Positions 15,793 through 24,780 of a stretch of 64,000 nucleotides of DNA are shown here, one piece after another. Numbering within the stretch: the stretch's first letter is position 1; every line of letters starts with the position of its first letter. Source of the DNA: Dehalobacter sp. CP (GTDB lineage Bacteria > Bacillota_B > Desulfitobacteriia > Desulfitobacteriales > Syntrophobotulaceae); assembly GCA_009910795.1 (NCBI GenBank), contig VMEE01000081.1, positions 1 to 64,000 on the forward strand, read 5' to 3'. The notes beneath the pieces were generated by a model. That model ran no database searches, was not told the DNA's origin, and was given only the letters and a program-made list of their open reading frames with translations. Made by a program: the position numbers and the translations under genes.

Positions 15793-16692
15793 TTAATTAG
15801 AATTTTGAATATAATATCTGATATTTTCCATTGCCCAGTTTTGATGATACAGGTTTTTTTGGGTTGACTCGGGATCGGACATTGAGGCTGAATAGGCTGA
15901 CCTTTTTCCTTGCTTAAGTTCCTGGAATACCTTGAGAAAGTTTGGCCGGAATTTTGCGGCGGCAGCTCTATTAATATAATGTCTGCGCCAGATATCGAAA
16001 CAGGTGTCTACCGGATGATTCAAGCTGCACCATCTTTCAGCCTGACATTCGGTGCAGTTAATAGACTGCGTCATCTCAATTTCAATGGTATCGATAAAAC
16101 CTGCCTTAAAATCAGTATAACAACAGATTCGCGCAGATAGTTCGGAATCACCATAACAGCATTCTTCGTTCCAATAACCGATCTGATTGATTAATTCTGG
16201 TCTTAAGGCTTGGCAGCAGCCTGGAACAAAGTCGAGCGGAGCGTCAATATGCCCGTTTTCTAATTGTAAATAATGAATGTTATCTTTAACTCTGGGAATA
16301 ACCGGAGGGTAATACCGAGGGTAAGGTTTTCCTCTTTTAACGCCCAGAAGTCCTGCTTCAGGAAACGTCTCAAAAACCTCCATAAAATGTGAGATCCATT
16401 TCTTGCTGATCATAAAAACATCACTGTCAATGGTTAAAAAATATTGTGCCGGTTTTCTTCTGGAAAGATTCAAGTTTAGGGGATAAATGGGCCCGCAGTT
16501 TTGAGGAAGCCTGGTTACGGATTGAATGCGCGGGTCCTGAAGGGATCTTAAATATTCCCAGGTATCATCCCTGGAATTACTGTCGATGATGTGCATTTCA
16601 AATTCTTCTGAAGTGTCAAGGATCGAATCAAGATTTCTCGCGGTCAGGCCTAAGCGGTTAAATGTAATATAACTGATGAAAGGTGGAATCAT
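15793..16692 (-). CDS. Family 2 glycosyltransferase
   Basis: 299 residues from ATG 16692 (AGGAAGGGAAG upstream). The GT-A fold is supported by ISYITFNRLGLTARNL at the N-terminus, a DSNSRDDT loop, and the DxD-type motif TIDSDVF. A region rich in Cys and aromatic residues follows (CCQALRPEL, CCYGDSELSARICCY), where GT2 enzymes place the acceptor-binding loop. It probably adds a sugar to a surface polymer or protein; donor and acceptor are unknown. It stands alone on the minus strand, convergent with mscL. Confidence 0.85.
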   Translation of the reverse strand: MIPPFISYITFNRLGLTARNLDSILDTSEEFEMHIIDSNSRDDTWEYLRSLQDPRIQSVTRLPQNCGPIYPLNLNLSRRKPAQYFLTIDSDVFMISKKWISHFMEVFETFPEAGLLGVKRGKPYPRYYPPVIPRVKDNIHYLQLENGHIDAPLDFVPGCCQALRPELINQIGYWNEECCYGDSELSARICCYTDFKAGFIDTIEIEMTQSINCTECQAERWCSLNHPVDTCFDIWRRHYINRAAAAKFRPNFLKVFQELKQGKRSAYSASMSDPESTQKNLYHQNWAMENIRYYIQNSN

Positions 16693-16910
16693 TGTCTTCC
16701 CTTCCTCTTTCCATATCTTGTTCCAAATACTTCTGGAGCATGTTTTAGAAGCTATTACAGCATATTGTATGAAAAATAGGTTGAGCTTGTTTAAGATATT
16801 CCATTATTTAGAGAAAATGCTTGCTTTTCTTCACAATAAATTTCCCAAAATCATATTAATAAGCACGTACTAAAATTGGATAATATTAGAAATAAAAAGG
16901 AGGTATTGTG

Positions 16911-18299
16911 GTGTCTGATGACTACGAAAATAGTAAAAAGATATTGGATAAAATATCTTTGGCAAATTTCTTATGTCACTTGCAGATGATCCAAGATGAA
17001 TTGCGTAATAATCAGACAGAAACTGGATATGCAGCTGAGTCCGGACTATACGCACGTTTTGCTACAATTAAACAAGCTGTGAATACAACAATCATATGTA
17101 TTGGTGTATTGTCGGGACTCTTCTTAGGTGGGGTGACAATAAAAATTCTTCACAAGAGCAAGGTGGACAATCAAACCAGTCCCAAAGATCAGGTAGGTAG
17201 AAAAAAGATTGTGATCGTAAGAAATCTGAAAATAAGCGTAACTGCGGTAGGCGCCCTGTTTTTCTTTGGCAGTTCGTTTAAATTCTTCTGCAAGAAAAAA
17301 GGCTGCTGTCCCAAGCATCGGCCTGATTGCAAGAAAATCCTGAAACTCTTGGAAAGCCCGACATTTGGGCTTGCAGAAATCAAAACAGAGATATTTTCGA
17401 TAGAAAAAGCAGTGAATCATCCGTTTTTTGGATTGCAGGAGATTAAGTCCGAAGTTCAGGTTATTGAATTCACGGTTGAGAATATCGAAAATAAGCTAGA
17501 CAGTCCGACGTTTGGGTTGGCAGAGATCAAGACAGAAGTCTTCAGTATTGGCACGCTGGTTGAAGGCATTTTCACGAGCATGATGGGAGCAACGTTTGGT
17601 CTGCAGGAGATTAAGTCCGAAGTGGCCGCGATTGAAGGTGCGGTGTTCAGTCCGACATTCGGGTTGGCAGAGATCAAGACGGAAGTCTTCAGTATCGGCA
17701 CGCTGGTTGAAGGCATTTTCACGAGTATCGTAGGATCGACTTTCAGTCTGCAGGAGATTAAGTCCGAAATAGCCGCAATCGAAGGGGCAGTGTTCAGTCC
17801 AACATTTGGCTTAGCAGAAATTAAAACTGAAATCTTCCAGATCCAAAACGCTGTCTTGAGTCCCACCTTTGGTTTGCTGGAAATAAAATCTGAAGTAGCA
17901 GCGATAGAAGCAAGTCTAGGTGCTGCCAACGCCCAGACTTCAGGACCGTTCAAACTCAGTAATGCCAGTGTAGGGAATATCCTAGATGTTAAAGTCATGA
18001 ACAACAGTGCATCCACTATCGGGCCCATAAATGTTTCGGTCTTTAATGTAGATGTCTGTCCCAAGACACTTCTCAGTCCAACTTTCAAATCGACGGTTAC
18101 CTTGCCACCTTATTGTACGACAAGCATCTTTTTCAATCAAAAATTGCCCAACACCCAGATAGAAATCGAAGTATCCGGCGCGACCCCAGGAAAGGTATTT
18201 ATTTGGTCAAGAACAACACCTACTGTGGTCAGTGACCAAATTGTAGACCCACTTTTCAGCAGTAATTATCTACCGCTGCAACAGCCTCTTGATCCTTGA
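16911..18299 (+). CDS. Membrane-anchored tandem-repeat protein of unknown function
   Basis: 462 residues from GTG 16911 (AAAGGAGG 7 bases upstream; GTG 16908 is possible). The N-terminal part is charged, followed by two hydrophobic segments (about residues 48-72 and 104-128) with a basic Cys-rich stretch (KKKGCCPKHRPDCKK). Residues about 145-345 are built from units of the form SPTFGLAEIKTE or GLQEIKSEV followed by an IE-x-AV helix turn. Two consecutive 147-base copies (17502-17648, 17649-17795) are nearly identical. A beta-rich C-terminal domain of about 110 residues ends the protein. It is perhaps a surface or spore-layer protein; I do not recognise the family. It sits next to glycosyltransferase genes. 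Confidence 0.8.
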   Translation: MSDDYENSKKILDKISLANFLCHLQMIQDELRNNQTETGYAAESGLYARFATIKQAVNTTIICIGVLSGLFLGGVTIKILHKSKVDNQTSPKDQVGRKKIVIVRNLKISVTAVGALFFFGSSFKFFCKKKGCCPKHRPDCKKILKLLESPTFGLAEIKTEIFSIEKAVNHPFFGLQEIKSEVQVIEFTVENIENKLDSPTFGLAEIKTEVFSIGTLVEGIFTSMMGATFGLQEIKSEVAAIEGAVFSPTFGLAEIKTEVFSIGTLVEGIFTSIVGSTFSLQEIKSEIAAIEGAVFSPTFGLAEIKTEIFQIQNAVLSPTFGLLEIKSEVAAIEASLGAANAQTSGPFKLSNASVGNILDVKVMNNSASTIGPINVSVFNVDVCPKTLLSPTFKSTVTLPPYCTTSIFFNQKLPNTQIEIEVSGATPGKVFIWSRTTPTVVSDQIVDPLFSSNYLPLQQPLDP

Positions 18300-18327
18300 T
18301 TATCAAATAGGTATAAGATGAGCGTTA

Positions 18328-18363
18328 GAGAAGCCTGCCTGTATTATTACGGGTGAGCTTCTC
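18328..18363. terminator. Hairpin between convergent genes
   Basis: GAGAAGC (18328-18334) pairs with GCTTCTC (18357-18363) with partial inner pairing (CCTG/CGGG). It has no strong T-run on either side. It lies between the repeat-protein gene and the convergent fliB-like gene, where a terminator is expected. Confidence 0.4.
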
Positions 18364-18386
18364 ACTATTCGAAAATGTTTTTGGCT

Positions 18387-19631
18387 TTAATCCTTGATAA
18401 AAACTGCAATATGGGCGAGAGAATCCAAATGGTTTTGTTTGAGCGCTTGAATCAGGTTATGGAGAATTGGGTATTTATGTTCGACAGCTTTTGTATAGGA
18501 TTGAATTACCATGATGGCAGTATCAACGGTCAATTCCTGCTGATAAGCCGATATTCCAACGAGCTGCATTTTGAGCAAGGCATAATTGACTGCCAGCAGC
18601 AAGTAACTGTAATAAACTGAATTCCCATTCAAGTCATAAGGGAACAGCTTCATAAAAACGTAATTTAAGAGGTAGTTTTCCAGGATATAGTCATGTTCAC
18701 GCATAAAAGGGGAGTAATACCTTTGGTAGGCTTCTTCATAGCATTTACCAACTTCGGTATAACTTGTTGAGGCATAAAAACGAATTCCTTCTAAGAATTT
18801 ACTGAAACAACGTAGATACCGGTCTGATTCAATCGAGGGAAGAATCACACGGATCGCAGGAGGTAGAAACAGAGAAATACGTGGGACCGGAGAAACAGGA
18901 ATGGCTGTTATATCCTGCATTGCTGAAGCATCTGTAAAAAGAGCTGTGTAGCTCAAAATGAGATCCGGGATTCTATCAACAGCAGACGCTTTTTCCAGCC
19001 GGTCAACCTCTTCCATAAAGGCCCCAAGAAAAACAACCCTATCATCTAAATGGTATTTTCTGTCTTTTAGGATACTCCAAGTGAATTCTCTGAGTTCAGG
19101 CAGGTGCTTCACAGGTTTATTCTGAAACATTTTGTCTTCGGTGTTTAGCAAATTGTAAACAAAATTCCGGGTATCATTGGGCTCTTCAACTTCGATTAAA
19201 TCCATCGCCTCGGTCTGCAACAGAGCCAGACGCGCTGCTTCCGGACAAGCTAGAGTTGCTGATTTTTCCAGGACACCGTTAAAAATATTGCCGATACATG
19301 GAAAGGAAGCACAGATCTCGGATAAGTACTGTTCTCCTTTCCGGCATTGCAGGAAGCACAGTTTTTCTTCCGTGAGGAAAGGACAACGATAATCTTTGGT
19401 CGGATTGATGGTGATGTAATCCTGTTTTGCTGTCGAACTGCGGATGATATAAATGTTTTCTTCAAATAACTTGCGGATGACGGGATCATCTTCGATCTTG
19501 TATTTGCTGAAGGTTTCAGGATCGATTCGGATGTTAAACCCTATGCAGCAGGAACTTTCACAGGCTGAGGCAATACAGCTGAAGATTTTCAGATAGGAAG
19601 GGGACAAAACCTTTCTTTTTGCTTCGGTCAT
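18387..19631 (-). CDS. fliB: FliB-like (flagellin) lysine-N-methylase
   Basis: About 414 residues. ATG 19631 is chosen because GAGGTG lies 7 bases upstream; a further ATG at 19661 has no good site. The N-terminus has the FliB pattern, KIFSCIASACESSCCIGF, with further Cys in EKLCFLQCRKGEQYL and ICASFPCIGN, consistent with a metal or Fe-S centre. FliB methylates lysines of flagellin in Salmonella. No flagellar gene is in this window, so the target may be a flagellin elsewhere or a neighbouring surface protein. It is flanked by the tandem-repeat protein gene and glycosyltransferases. Confidence 0.8.
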   Translation of the reverse strand: MTEAKRKVLSPSYLKIFSCIASACESSCCIGFNIRIDPETFSKYKIEDDPVIRKLFEENIYIIRSSTAKQDYITINPTKDYRCPFLTEEKLCFLQCRKGEQYLSEICASFPCIGNIFNGVLEKSATLACPEAARLALLQTEAMDLIEVEEPNDTRNFVYNLLNTEDKMFQNKPVKHLPELREFTWSILKDRKYHLDDRVVFLGAFMEEVDRLEKASAVDRIPDLILSYTALFTDASAMQDITAIPVSPVPRISLFLPPAIRVILPSIESDRYLRCFSKFLEGIRFYASTSYTEVGKCYEEAYQRYYSPFMREHDYILENYLLNYVFMKLFPYDLNGNSVYYSYLLLAVNYALLKMQLVGISAYQQELTVDTAIMVIQSYTKAVEHKYPILHNLIQALKQNHLDSLAHIAVFIKD

Positions 19632-19779
19632 GGAACGCACCTCATCGCGGCTTATATTCATACCACCATATTCATACTACTATCCTATGTAACCATATAC
19701 CGGGTTGAGACTGCACATAACAATTTCTGCAACATAAAAATATAGCAAAGAAAAATGATAAAGCACCGGAGAGAGCGCA

Positions 19780-20880
19780 ATGATTACGATCAGTTTATGT
19801 ATGATTGTCCGGGATGAGGAACTGACACTGGAAAGATGTCTGACGGGGATTAGGGACATTGTCGATGAGATTATCATTGTGGATACCGGTTCTGTTGACC
19901 GAACCAAGGAAATCGCAGCAAAATTCACCGCAAAGATTTATGATTTTACGTGGATTGATGATTTTGCTGCGGCTAGGAACTATTCTTTTTCCATGGCTCA
20001 AATGGACTATATCCTGTGGCTGGATGCTGATGATGTAATTTTGGAAGAGGATCGTCAGCTTCTTATGGAATTGAAGCAGGAAATACCGCCATTCTTTGAT
20101 GTTGTGATGATGAAATACAATGTTGGCAGGGATGAAAAAGGGTATGAGACCGACACTTTTTACAGGGAACGGCTGGTTAACAGAAGTGCCGGTTTCAAAT
20201 GGTGCAATCCGGTTCATGAGTGTATTGAGTTCAACGGCAATATTCTTCATACTGAAATCTGCATTACGCATCGTAAAGAGCGCGGTACAAGCGACCGAAA
20301 CTTAAAGATCTTGGAAAAACTCATAAGACAAAGCAGCGAAATCAGCGCCAGGGACCTGTACTATTATGCCAGAGAACTGTATATCAACAGCCGCTATGAG
20401 GAGGCCGCTGAGCAATACAATCGCTATTTGGACAGTGAAAATACGTTTGAAAACTATGCGATACTGGCTTGTCTGGACCTTGCCGATTGCTATCATCGGG
20501 CTCAGGAATGGAAAAAAGCGCTCCGGATATTGATCCGGAGTTTTGAATACGGCAGTATGCGCGCTGAGACACTGTGTTACATTGGAAGCTTATATTTGGA
20601 AAAAGAAGAATACCCGAAGGCAATCGGCTGGTACGAGTTGGCACTTACCCTCAAAAAGCCTGACATCAGCTGGAATACCGTCCTGTATGATTTCTGGGGT
20701 TTTATCCCGAGCATTCAGCTATGTTACTGTTATTACAGGATCGGGGATATGGAAGAAGCACAAAAATACAATGAAAAAGCGGCTCAATATAAACCGGATA
20801 ATCCGGGAGTCATATTCAACCGCAAGTTATTCAGCAGTCTTGGCTATCAAGGGGCTGCAGTTACTTCAAAGCTAAAGTAG
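19780..20880 (+). CDS. Family 2 glycosyltransferase with TPR-like C-terminus
   Basis: 366 residues from ATG 19780 (GGAGAGAG upstream). The N-terminal catalytic domain opens with ITISLCMIVRDEELTLERCL, then DEIIIVDTGSVDRT and the DxD motif LWLDADDV. From about residue 190 there are helical repeats (YYARELYINSRYEEAAEQY, KALRILIRSFEYG, YPKAIGWYELAL) of TPR type. This is the SunS/beta-1,4-glucosyltransferase-like class often linked to protein or peptide glycosylation. It closely resembles the gene at 22007. Its last 34 bases overlap the convergent DNRLRE gene. Confidence 0.87.
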   Translation: MITISLCMIVRDEELTLERCLTGIRDIVDEIIIVDTGSVDRTKEIAAKFTAKIYDFTWIDDFAAARNYSFSMAQMDYILWLDADDVILEEDRQLLMELKQEIPPFFDVVMMKYNVGRDEKGYETDTFYRERLVNRSAGFKWCNPVHECIEFNGNILHTEICITHRKERGTSDRNLKILEKLIRQSSEISARDLYYYARELYINSRYEEAAEQYNRYLDSENTFENYAILACLDLADCYHRAQEWKKALRILIRSFEYGSMRAETLCYIGSLYLEKEEYPKAIGWYELALTLKKPDISWNTVLYDFWGFIPSIQLCYCYYRIGDMEEAQKYNEKAAQYKPDNPGVIFNRKLFSSLGYQGAAVTSKLK

Positions 20881-21863
20881 TTGAAGTTATCCAGGCGTTT
20901 GGCGGTTATGATAATTGTCGTCGTATCCGCAACTGCTAGTGTCATAACTCCAGTATCAGGGTCAATAGGAAGAAGCGTATTCGATGATTCGTAACGTAAA
21001 GCAGTTTCGTTGGAATTATCAATATTGGTATTGACATCAATTGTACTGCCGACGGTATTTGTCATGGCGGCGCTTGCAGCATTTACAAATGACAGCCTTT
21101 CATAGACCATAGGTGTAGAAACGTTCATTGTTCTGGTCTCTCCAGGGTCCAAACTAATGGAGGTTGACTGAGCCCAAGTATCATCATCTTGGCTTTGCTC
21201 CACGATAGCAAGACCTGCTGTGGGGGCCGATGAATCATAGGTGATTGTATAAGCTGTTTCTAAGGCATGCCCTTCTAAAACAAAGCTTGTGGATAAATAG
21301 GAGAAGTCGCCGATGACAGGACTGGCGTAGATGACGGTACGGGTTAGGGAATACTCGATAATCAGCATAGGCCACATGGCACTTTCGGCATATTCCCTTG
21401 TCCTGAAGGCCAAAAGGGAATTTGCAAGCTCCGTAGTCTGAAGCATAATGCCATAATTGTCGGCAGGTGTAATATACCAGTCTTTCACCAGATCGGTCAT
21501 GGTGATATCGATATAGCCATTAGGGTTGTTATCATCAACCAGCGTATAATCAGGAGTTAAAATGGATCGGGGAGCATTATCCCAGGTTACAGCAGTTTCT
21601 TCAAAGGCATCGGTTAAACGATAAATATCCAGCTGCTGCGGTGCGCCTGCTTGATAACGGGTACTCAGATAAAGCCGGAGTACCGCTTTCTGGATGGTAA
21701 TGTTGGGTTCAAGCATGGAGAGGTCAAACCTTAGCAAGTTTCTGTAGATTGAACCGGAATACGGATCCAGGCCTGTATACATTGTACCTGTCTTTCCGTT
21801 ATTTGCCGTTGGGGTAAGATTGGTTATATAGGCGTCGGCTGCCGCGTAAAATGTGTGAATCAA
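20847..21863 (-). CDS. DNRLRE-domain surface protein
   Basis: About 338 residues. TTG 21863 is preferred because AAAGGTGAT lies just upstream; GTG 21872 is the alternative. The N-terminus matches the DNRLRE domain: AAADAYITNL at the start, NLLRFDLSML, VLRLYLS, VTWDNAP, DITMTDLVKDWY and NYGIMLQT. This jelly-roll fold is common in extracellular proteins. The C-terminal half is beta-rich with Thr/Ser/Val repeats. No signal peptide was seen, which is odd for an exported protein. It lies between two near-paralogous glycosyltransferases on the other strand and could be a substrate. Confidence 0.75.
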   Translation of the reverse strand: MIHTFYAAADAYITNLTPTANNGKTGTMYTGLDPYSGSIYRNLLRFDLSMLEPNITIQKAVLRLYLSTRYQAGAPQQLDIYRLTDAFEETAVTWDNAPRSILTPDYTLVDDNNPNGYIDITMTDLVKDWYITPADNYGIMLQTTELANSLLAFRTREYAESAMWPMLIIEYSLTRTVIYASPVIGDFSYLSTSFVLEGHALETAYTITYDSSAPTAGLAIVEQSQDDDTWAQSTSISLDPGETRTMNVSTPMVYERLSFVNAASAAMTNTVGSTIDVNTNIDNSNETALRYESSNTLLPIDPDTGVMTLAVADTTTIIITAKRLDNFNYFSFEVTAAP

Positions 21864-22006
21864 TTCTATCACCTTTCCTTTTTGAACGAGGTTTTTCTAC
21901 GTTATATAGTATTCTGCTTGTCCGCGGATTGCGCATCGAGATTCACCAGACTTGCTCGATTCACATAGTATGAATTGTGAATTTGATACAGTTCAAGGAG
22001 AAAGCA

Positions 22007-23095
22007 ATGGTCACAATTAGCCTGTGCATGATTGTAAAAAATGAGGAAAAGACGCTCGGAAGATGTCTCGAAAGTGTCAGAGATATACCTGATGAAATGA
22101 TTATTGTGGATACTGGTTCGACGGACCAAACCAAAATGATTGCTGCCCGTTATCAAGCCAAGGTCTATGATTTTGCCTGGATAGATGATTTTGCAGCAGC
22201 CAGGAATTTTTCTTTTGCCCAAGCTACCCAAGACTATATTCTCTGGCTGGATGCGGATGATGTGCTGCTGGAGGATGACAGGAATAAGCTCCGGCAGCTG
22301 AAAGAGACCCTGAATCCGCAAGTGGATATTGTGATGATGAGATACAACCTTGGCGTCGATGATAAAGGGAATGCTGTCTGTACTTTTTTCCGGGAAAGAC
22401 TCCTGAAAAGGTCGATGAACTATACTTGGCAAGACCCGATTCACGAATATATAAAAATTGAAGGAAACATTATCAACTCGGACATTTGTGTGACCCATAA
22501 AAAAGTTGAACGGAAGACCGCAAGAAATCTGGAGATCTTTGAAAAGATTATTTCCGAAGGCCGGATCTTAAGCGACAGAAATTGTTTTTATTACGCACGG
22601 GAGCTTTATATTAACAGCAGAATTGACGAAGCCATTCAATATTACGACAAATTCCTCGATACCGAGGGAGGGCTTTTATCTAATTATATTGATGCCAGCA
22701 TCGATATGAGTAACTGCTATTTGAGCAAAAATGACCGGGGAAGTGCGCTTAAAGCGTTGCTGCGAAGTATGGAGCACGATCTTCCCAGGGCGGAAGTCTG
22801 CTGCCAGATCGGTCATTTGTATAAAACTGCGGAGGATTATCCCAAAGCAATATTCTGGTATGAGCTGGCAACCACGATAAAAAAGCCGGAAGAAAGCTGG
22901 GGGTCTGTCGTCCATGATTGTTACGGTTATATTCCATGTATGGAGCTTTGCGCCTGTTACTTTAAATCCGGTAACCTGGCGGAGGCCATCCGCTATAACA
23001 AGAAAGCCGGCGAGTATAAGCCGGAAGATAAGCTGGTCCTGCATAATCAAAAATATTTTGAAACTTTACTGGGTAGCGTCGCCAGTAAGAATTAA
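22007..23095 (+). CDS. Family 2 glycosyltransferase with TPR-like C-terminus (paralogue)
   Basis: 362 residues from ATG 22007 (CAAGGAG upstream), preferred over ATG 21977. The order of motifs is the same as in the 19780 gene: VTISLCMIVKNEEKTLGRCL, DEMIIVDTGSTDQT, FAWIDDFAAARNFSF, LWLDADDV, then TPR-like helices (CFYYARELYINSRIDEAIQY, YPKAIFWYELATTIKKPEE). The two are clearly paralogues along their whole length. Activated-sugar donor and acceptor are unknown. It heads a same-strand run with the next glycosyltransferase and a methyltransferase. Confidence 0.87.
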   Translation: MVTISLCMIVKNEEKTLGRCLESVRDIPDEMIIVDTGSTDQTKMIAARYQAKVYDFAWIDDFAAARNFSFAQATQDYILWLDADDVLLEDDRNKLRQLKETLNPQVDIVMMRYNLGVDDKGNAVCTFFRERLLKRSMNYTWQDPIHEYIKIEGNIINSDICVTHKKVERKTARNLEIFEKIISEGRILSDRNCFYYARELYINSRIDEAIQYYDKFLDTEGGLLSNYIDASIDMSNCYLSKNDRGSALKALLRSMEHDLPRAEVCCQIGHLYKTAEDYPKAIFWYELATTIKKPEESWGSVVHDCYGYIPCMELCACYFKSGNLAEAIRYNKKAGEYKPEDKLVLHNQKYFETLLGSVASKN

Positions 23096-23160
23096 AGATG
23101 ATGATACAGAAAATGAACCAATATACTTTAGGCATCCGCAATCTATAATCAGGAGTCAAA

Positions 23161-24744
23161 ATGATGGAGAAGAAAAAGGTTCTGCTGGGAAGCCCTGTCT
23201 GCCAAAAATCTAATATCTTAAGAGAATTTCTTGATTCGCTAACCGGACTGGAACAGGAAAATGTACGCATCGAGTATATTTTTGTTGATGACAATCATGA
23301 GGAAGAGTCCAGCCGGCAGCTGCTGCTTTTCGCCCAAAACAAACCGGTCAGACTGTATCAATCCGTGGACAAAGAAAAGAATCCCGAAACCTACGTATGC
23401 GATGACGCAACCCATTACTGGAAAGATCACCTGATATGGAAGGTTGCTAAGTTTAAAGATTTTATGATTCAAAAAGCGATTGAAGGTTCTTATGATTATT
23501 TGTTTTTAATTGATTCGGATTTGCTTCTTTATCCTCGAACCATTACCCACCTGATTGGAACCGGCAAAGATGTTATTTCTGAAATCTTCTGGACGATGTG
23601 GTATCCGGAAACTCCGGAGCTGCCCAATGTGTGGCTGTATGACAGCTATGATATGGTTCGCAGGCTCAGAGGGGAGAGCTTGGCCCCGGAGGAACAAATA
23701 AAGAGACAGCAGGCCTTTCTTAATCAATTAAAAGTCCCCGGCGTTTACGAAGTCGGAGGTCTTGGAGCCTGCACGCTGATCAGCAGAAAAGCCCTGCTTC
23801 AAGGAATTAGTTTTAGGGAAATAGAAAATTTGACCTTCTGGGGAGAGGACCGCCATTTCTGCATCAGGGCCAAGGCGCTGGGGTTGAACCTGTTTGTAGA
23901 TACGCATTATCCTGCTTATCATATTTACCGGGAATCGGCGTTGGAAGGTGTAATTGATTTTAAGAAGAAGTACGATGCCGATAAAGGTAGATTAGAAGTG
24001 AAAGAGAGAACAGATGAAAAACATTTAAGTGTTCATAGACCTAAATTAACGCTGTCAATGATTATGAAAAATGAAGCAAATCGCTATCTGGAAAAAGTGC
24101 TGGAAGAACACAGGCACTATATAGATGAGGCTGTCATTATTGATGACGGTAGCACGGACAACAGTGTCGATCTTTGCCGGAAGATCCTTCGGGGGATTCC
24201 GTATCAGATCATTCAGAACCCGGTATCAAAATTTCAAAATGAAGTGGAACTTAGAAAACAGCAGTGGGAAGAAACAGTCCAGACAAATCCGGAATGGATC
24301 CTAAACCTGGATGCAGACGAAATGTTCGAACGTAAATTTAAGGAGAAAGTCCAGGATTTGATCTGTAATCCTGGTGTGGACCTTTATTTTTTCCGTTTAT
24401 ATGATTTCTGGGATGACAATCATTACAGGGAAGATAAGTACTGGCAAGCCCATTCCATTTATCGGCCTTTCTTGATCAGGTACAGGCCGGATTTTCAAGC
24501 CGAGTGGAATGAAACCCCTCTGCACTGCGGGAGGTTTCCAAAAAATATTACAATGCTTTCCTATGCTTTAGACGATCTGAGGATCAAACATCTGGGCTGG
24601 GCGGAACCGAAAGACCGTTTGGCGAAGTACCTGCGGTATTTGCAGCTTGATCCTGAATCGCGTTATGGCTGGAAAGAACAGTATGAGTCGATCCTTGACC
24701 CGAACCCCGGACTGGTCGAATGGGAAGAGAGTCCATTGCGCTAG
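23161..24744 (+). CDS. Two-domain glycosyltransferase
   Basis: 527 residues from ATG 23161 (CAGGAG upstream; a second ATG follows at once). The first half is GT-A-like, with IFVDDNHEEE and the DxD-type LIDSDLLLYP, and a region ending GEDRHFCIRAKALG. From about residue 295 a second GT2 domain begins (LSMIMKNEANRYLEKVLEE), with IDDGSTDNS and LNLDADEMF. Two catalytic modules in one chain suggest sequential transfer of two sugars or a polymerising role. It is 65 bases after the preceding glycosyltransferase, consistent with an operon. Confidence 0.83.
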   Translation: MMEKKKVLLGSPVCQKSNILREFLDSLTGLEQENVRIEYIFVDDNHEEESSRQLLLFAQNKPVRLYQSVDKEKNPETYVCDDATHYWKDHLIWKVAKFKDFMIQKAIEGSYDYLFLIDSDLLLYPRTITHLIGTGKDVISEIFWTMWYPETPELPNVWLYDSYDMVRRLRGESLAPEEQIKRQQAFLNQLKVPGVYEVGGLGACTLISRKALLQGISFREIENLTFWGEDRHFCIRAKALGLNLFVDTHYPAYHIYRESALEGVIDFKKKYDADKGRLEVKERTDEKHLSVHRPKLTLSMIMKNEANRYLEKVLEEHRHYIDEAVIIDDGSTDNSVDLCRKILRGIPYQIIQNPVSKFQNEVELRKQQWEETVQTNPEWILNLDADEMFERKFKEKVQDLICNPGVDLYFFRLYDFWDDNHYREDKYWQAHSIYRPFLIRYRPDFQAEWNETPLHCGRFPKNITMLSYALDDLRIKHLGWAEPKDRLAKYLRYLQLDPESRYGWKEQYESILDPNPGLVEWEESPLR

Positions 24745-24780
24745 TCATATCAAATACACTTGTTGGGAGAACCGAATATC

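Noticed and set aside
17340..17930. Regular DNA repeats looking like a CRISPR array or satellite
   Set aside because: They keep one reading frame, differ mainly at third positions, and encode the 49-residue protein repeat; there is no spacer structure and no cas gene.
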